16,334 nt of DNA from Planctomycetaceae bacterium. Lineage in GTDB: Bacteria > Planctomycetota > Planctomycetia > Pirellulales > Thermoguttaceae. Location of the stretch: contig JAIRPZ010000105.1 of the NCBI GenBank assembly GCA_031256755.1, positions 1 through 16,334 of the forward strand. The letters run 5' to 3'. Each line of letters begins with the position of its first letter. Position 1 is the stretch's first letter. The notes under the pieces are model-generated. The model did not search any database, had not been told where the DNA came from, and saw only the letters and a program-made list of their open reading frames with translations. Below, piece by piece: positions 13,845-16,334 of the stretch. Both the position numbers and the translations under genes were made by a program.

Positions 13845-14921
13845 ATGCGTAAATTACTTGATGAGACACTTTCCCGATTTGAAACGCTGGAACGTCAAAT
13901 GACGGATCCCGACGTGCTTGCCGACTCGTCCAAAATGCAGCAGGTTGCGAGAGAGCATGGCACTATTGCCAAGACGGCAACCAAATACCGCCGTTTCAAG
14001 CAACTCAATACCCAAATCGAAGAAGCAAACGAAATGCTTCATTCGCCTGATCCCGAAATGCGGGAACTTGCCGAAATGGAACTGCCTGAACTGAAAAACG
14101 AGCGGGAAGTCCTCTGGAATGAACTTCTTGATATGACCATCGGCGGCGAAGATGCCAACCGGGCGAATCTCGTGCTGGAAATCCGGGCGGGAACCGGCGG
14201 CGATGAAGCGGCTCTTTTTGCCCGCGATCTCTACGATATGTACAAACATTACTGCGAATCGCAAGGATGGAAAGTCGAAATTTTGTCGTACAATCCGACT
14301 GAACTGGGCGGATTTAAGGAAATGGTTCTTGGGATTGACGGTGAAGGATGTTTCCGGCAACTGCAATTTGAGAGCGGCGGACACCGGGTTCAGCGGGTCC
14401 CGGAAACCGAAGCGAAAGGACGGATTCATACATCGGCGGCAACGGTTGCGGTGATGGCGGAACCGGAAGATGTTGAAATTGATTTGAAACCGGAGGATTA
14501 CCGGAAGGATTTGTATTGTTCGAGCGGCCCCGGGGGGCAGCACGTCAACAAAACGGAATCGGCGGTGCGTCTCACGCATTTGGCGACCGGCATTGTCGTT
14601 GCCTGTCAGGATGAGCGGAGTCAGCATAAGAACTTTGCGAAGGCGTTGCGTTTGCTGAAATCCCGGCTTTACGATGCGAAGCGGGAAGAGGAGCAGCGGA
14701 AGCGTGCGGATGAGCGGAAAACGAAAATCGGCAGCGGCGACCGGAGCGAGCGGATTCGAACCTATAATTTCCCTGAAAACCGCATTACGGATCACCGGAT
14801 TGGTTTGACGCTGTATAAACTTGATTCTATTTTGGCGGGGAATTTGCTGCCGGTCATCGACGGGCTTTTGGAATACGAGCGGCAGGAACTCCGCAGTGCT
14901 TTCGGCAATGACAATAACTGA
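13845..14921 (+). CDS. prfA: peptide chain release factor 1
   Basis: A 358-residue class-I release factor that recognises UAA and UAG in the ribosomal A site and triggers peptidyl-tRNA hydrolysis. The N-terminal helical domain (about 1-100) is followed by EIRAGTGGDEAALFARDLY and FESGGHRVQRVPETEAKGRI. The PET (186-188) is the P-x-T codon-reading tripeptide of RF1 (RF2 would have SPF). The GGQ catalytic loop is in SSGPGGQHVNKTESAVRLTH (G230-Q232), followed by the typical QDERSQHKN. Length and motifs are complete. The ATG at 13845 is 8 bases from a good -10 box, so the message would have almost no leader. It stands alone: prmC, which often follows prfA and methylates the GGQ glutamine, is not downstream here. 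Confidence 0.97.
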   Translation: MRKLLDETLSRFETLERQMTDPDVLADSSKMQQVAREHGTIAKTATKYRRFKQLNTQIEEANEMLHSPDPEMRELAEMELPELKNEREVLWNELLDMTIGGEDANRANLVLEIRAGTGGDEAALFARDLYDMYKHYCESQGWKVEILSYNPTELGGFKEMVLGIDGEGCFRQLQFESGGHRVQRVPETEAKGRIHTSAATVAVMAEPEDVEIDLKPEDYRKDLYCSSGPGGQHVNKTESAVRLTHLATGIVVACQDERSQHKNFAKALRLLKSRLYDAKREEEQRKRADERKTKIGSGDRSERIRTYNFPENRITDHRIGLTLYKLDSILAGNLLPVIDGLLEYERQELRSAFGNDNN

Positions 14922-14994
14922 TGTCCGGCAGACGGACGTGAAAAAATGATACATCAGACCTTGTCTGAATTCAAAAGCAGATAAAATTATTGTA

Positions 14995-15099
14995 ATGAAC
15001 GCCGGTAAAATGATGGCTCCGGTACGCATATCGTCCTCTTGCAAGCCTGTCCGGTTTATGCAAGAATCTATTGAAGTCGCAGTGATAAACGGAGGTTAA
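14995..15099 (+). CDS. possible small ORF of 34 codons after prfA
   Basis: ATG at 14995 to TAA at 15097-15099 gives MNAGKMMAPVRISSSCKPVR, then FMQESIEVAVINGG. It is offered only because TAAAAT (14982-14987) lies 7 bases before the ATG, matching the near-leaderless arrangement of larger genes here, with TTGTCT 15 bases further upstream. No family is recognised. The 235-base gap 14922-15156 otherwise holds only a 6-bp hairpin (14954-14968) and the promoter of the next gene. Confidence 0.2.
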   Translation: MNAGKMMAPVRISSSCKPVRFMQESIEVAVINGG

Positions 15100-15142
15100 A
15101 GTCCGCCCGCTCATAATCCGCTAAACAATCCATTATTTTTTG

Positions 15143-15148
15143 CATAAT
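15143..15148 (+). promoter_or_regulatory. -10 box of the TIM-barrel gene, near-leaderless
   Basis: CATAAT is followed by 8 bases and the ATG at 15157, so the expected +1 is about 15155. No strong -35 is visible. Confidence 0.5.
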
Positions 15149-15156
15149 TATCTGTT

Positions 15157-16023
15157 ATGAAAAGACGTTCTTTTATGAAAACCGTTGCCGGTATTGCCGG
15201 AGTGACGATTCTCGGTGCAGCGGGTAAATCAATTTTTGCACAAACTGCCGAGCAAATCGAAGCATTGACCGTAAAGGGTAATATACGGCAATCGGTATCG
15301 AAATGGTGCTTCGGGCAAATTCCGCTGGATGAGTTCTGCAAGATTTGCAAGAAACTCGGAATGGTCGGCGTTGACCTAATCAACGAAAAGGACTGGGACA
15401 CCGTCAATAAAAACAATATGATTGTAACAATGGGAAACGGTGCAGGCGGAATACCGGACGGATTCAACCGCATTGAGAACCACGAAAAACTTATTGCCGG
15501 TTATGCACGCATCATTCCGATTGCTGCCGACAAAGGCGTGCCGAACATCATTTGTTTTTCCGGCAACCGCAAAGGAATGGACGATGAACTCGGACTTGAG
15601 AACTGCGCAATCGGTTTGAAGAAGTTAATGCCGACTGCTGAAAAATATAAAGTAAATCTTGTGATGGAATTGTTGAGCAGCAAGAATCACAAGGATTATA
15701 TGGCGGATACAACGCCTTGGGGCGGTGCATTAGCGAGGAAAGTCGGCAGCGAGCGTTTCAAACTTCTTTACGATATTTTTCATATGCAGCGTATGGAAGG
15801 CGACATTATTCAGATGATTCGGGACTACAAAGACGTTATCGGTCATTACCACACCGGAGGAAATCCGGGACGCAACGATATTGATGAAACGCAGGAAATT
15901 TATTATCCGGCAGTGATGAAGGCGATACTTGAGACCGGTTATAAGGGATTTGTTGCACACGAATTTCTTCCGAAGGACGGCTTGAATTCGCTGCGCAAAG
16001 GTGTTCAGATTTGCGATGTGTGA
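15157..16023 (+). CDS. Tat-exported hydroxypyruvate isomerase-like TIM-barrel protein
   Basis: A 288-residue protein of the xylose isomerase-like TIM-barrel family (AP endonuclease 2 fold). Relatives of its closest type, hydroxypyruvate isomerase (Hyi), interconvert hydroxypyruvate and tartronate semialdehyde. Visible blocks are SKWCFGQIPLDEF (48-60), NIICFSGNRKG (130-140), NLVMELLSSKNH with the likely catalytic/metal E171, FKLLYDIFHMQRMEGD with D206, GHYHTGGNPGRNDID with H232, and KGFVAHEFLPK with E269. The N-terminus KRRSFMKTVAGIAGVTILGA is a twin-arginine signal (RRSFMK), with likely cleavage after IFA, so it is exported folded and probably acts in the periplasm, unlike cytoplasmic Hyi. 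Planctomycetes have many secreted TIM barrels of this type; substrate is uncertain. Its start is supported by the signal peptide and the -10 box 8 bases upstream. Confidence 0.88.
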   Translation: MKRRSFMKTVAGIAGVTILGAAGKSIFAQTAEQIEALTVKGNIRQSVSKWCFGQIPLDEFCKICKKLGMVGVDLINEKDWDTVNKNNMIVTMGNGAGGIPDGFNRIENHEKLIAGYARIIPIAADKGVPNIICFSGNRKGMDDELGLENCAIGLKKLMPTAEKYKVNLVMELLSSKNHKDYMADTTPWGGALARKVGSERFKLLYDIFHMQRMEGDIIQMIRDYKDVIGHYHTGGNPGRNDIDETQEIYYPAVMKAILETGYKGFVAHEFLPKDGLNSLRKGVQICDV

Positions 16024-16047
16024 TAAGAATTTAACATGGAAATAAAG

Positions 16048-16053
16048 TATACT
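16048..16053 (+). promoter_or_regulatory. candidate -10 box before a possible leader ORF
   Basis: TATACT is followed by 7 bases and a TTG at 16061, and the predicted +1 is about 16060. The -35 is not convincing. It is the only promoter-like site I see between the TIM-barrel gene and the gene at 16204. Confidence 0.35.
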
Positions 16054-16060
16054 AGACCTG

Positions 16061-16183
16061 TTGCGAAACCACACCGGCACCCGCATCGGTGTCCTCGTCA
16101 ATCTGCCGCAGAGAACGTCTTCCGCAATTCCCCCGATTTTGCGTAAAGACATTCATGATCCTTTCCGTTTTGTCCGATTTTAA
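16061..16183 (+). CDS. possible 40-codon leader ORF upstream of the membrane protein at 16204
   Basis: A TTG at 16061 opens a frame to a TAA at 16181-16183 that reads RNHTGTRIGVLVNLPQRTSS, then AIPPILRKDIHDPFRFVRF. The first dozen codons mostly end in C, as in a translated gene. It fits the near-leaderless pattern because TATACT ends 7 bases before the TTG. Its last codons overlap a terminator-like hairpin (16159-16192). No family is recognised. A competing frame from the ATG at 16035 (36 codons, His/Pro/Arg-rich) looks less like protein. Confidence 0.25.
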   Translation: MRNHTGTRIGVLVNLPQRTSSAIPPILRKDIHDPFRFVRF

Positions 16184-16200
16184 CGGAAAGGACAGTTTTT
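16159..16200 (+). terminator. terminator-like hairpin just before the gene at 16204
   Basis: TCCTTTCCGTT (16159-16169) pairs perfectly with AACGGAAAGGA (16182-16192) around a 12-base loop. Three bases later come five T (16196-16200). The ATG of the next gene is only 3 bases beyond, so the hairpin would either end the upstream transcript or act as an attenuator for that gene. An operator is also possible. Confidence 0.55.
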
Positions 16201-16203
16201 CCG

Positions 16204-16334
16204 ATGCGGCGTAAGAAACAAAGCAAAATTCAACGCGATACCGACCCCGGCGGGCAGGATTCTTTCCTCGACATTGTCTCAAATGTGGTCGGTATCCTCA
16301 TCATTCTCGTCATGCTGGCGGGAATCCGTGCGCA
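16204..16334 (+). CDS. planctomycete membrane protein with DSFLDIVSN motif, N-terminal part
   Basis: The frame starts at the ATG at 16204 and runs off the window after 43 residues. It reads MRRKKQSKIQRDTDPGGQDS, then FLDIVSNVVGILIILVMLAG and IRA. A positively charged cytoplasmic N-terminus is followed by one membrane helix. The D-S-F-L-D-(I/V)-V-S-N-(L/V)-V-G-I-L-I-I-L-V motif is one that I associate with an uncharacterised planctomycete family related in layout to ExbD/TolR-type proteins, with one TM and a periplasmic domain. That domain is outside the window, so the link is an inference. No Shine-Dalgarno is visible; a hairpin and a T-run immediately precede the start. Confidence 0.7.
   Translation, partial: MRRKKQSKIQRDTDPGGQDSFLDIVSNVVGILIILVMLAGIRA

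Noticed and set aside
14923..14968. Hairpins GTCCG/CGGAC and TCAGAC/GTCTGA after prfA as terminators
   Set aside because: Stems are only 5-6 bp and neither is followed by a T-run.
13854..15044. 396-codon open frame on the minus strand opposite prfA
   Set aside because: It is long, but it is the complement of a conserved gene. The translation is Phe/Arg/Ile-rich without motifs.
1..16334. CRISPR arrays, tRNA or rRNA genes, an integron or a defence island
   Set aside because: I saw no regularly spaced identical repeats, no tRNA-like cloverleaf and no rRNA-like sequence, and the only mobile sequence is the IS5-type remnant.

Overview
The window looks like a chromosomal segment of a planctomycete (phylum Planctomycetota) of roughly balanced GC content. 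The evidence is protein content: a DUF1559 protein with the C-terminal H-x-G-x-N-V-x-F-x-D-G signature at the left edge, a partial DSFLDIVSN membrane protein at the right edge, a small single-TM protein with an R-Q-A-V-I-type tail, and a release factor 1 with a planctomycete-like GGQ region. Housekeeping genes (prfA, thiC, mtnA, cysW) sit beside secreted proteins that I cannot name.

Layout. 1-659: C-terminal part of a DUF1559 protein (+). 660-869: no gene, but repeat and hairpin sequences. 870-4365 (-): a secreted Sel1-like protein, an HD-domain phosphohydrolase and a YfcE/MJ0936-type phosphodiesterase, all in one direction. 4366-4824: about 450 bases without a convincing gene, holding a promoter, a short direct repeat and a strong hairpin. 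4825-5796 (+): a secreted proline-rich protein with long poly-C tracts near its 3' end. It converges on a topoisomerase VI A-subunit gene (5886-7022, -) across a 14-bp-stem bidirectional terminator. 7149-8216 (+): mtnA, whose terminator overlaps its own stop codon. 8298-8882: a decayed IS5-family element that ends exactly at the stop codon of a large membrane protein (8881-10446, -). 10550-11053 (+): a small planctomycete-type hypothetical. 11137-12830 (-): thiC followed by a small exported-protein gene interrupted by an in-frame TGA. 12938-13798 (+): a CysW-type permease without its partners. 13845-14921 (+): prfA. 15157-16023 (+): a Tat-exported hydroxypyruvate-isomerase-like TIM barrel. 16048-16334: a possible leader ORF, a hairpin with T-run, and the start of the DSFLDIVSN protein.

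The most interesting pattern is regulatory. In six genes that head transcription units (HD protein, topoisomerase VI A, mtnA, thiC, prfA, TIM barrel) a good -10 hexamer lies only 6-10 bases before the start codon, so transcription would begin at or within about 4 bases of the ATG. These messages would be leaderless or nearly so. YfcE, which is internal to an operon, instead has a clear Shine-Dalgarno. The pattern decides several starts (thiC, mtnA, topoisomerase VI A) and argues against a TPP riboswitch on thiC. Other points of interest are a possible phase-variable poly-C locus, a repeat shared between an intergenic region and the thiC coding sequence, and an attenuator-like arrangement at the right edge. 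I found no tRNA, rRNA, CRISPR array or complete mobile element.
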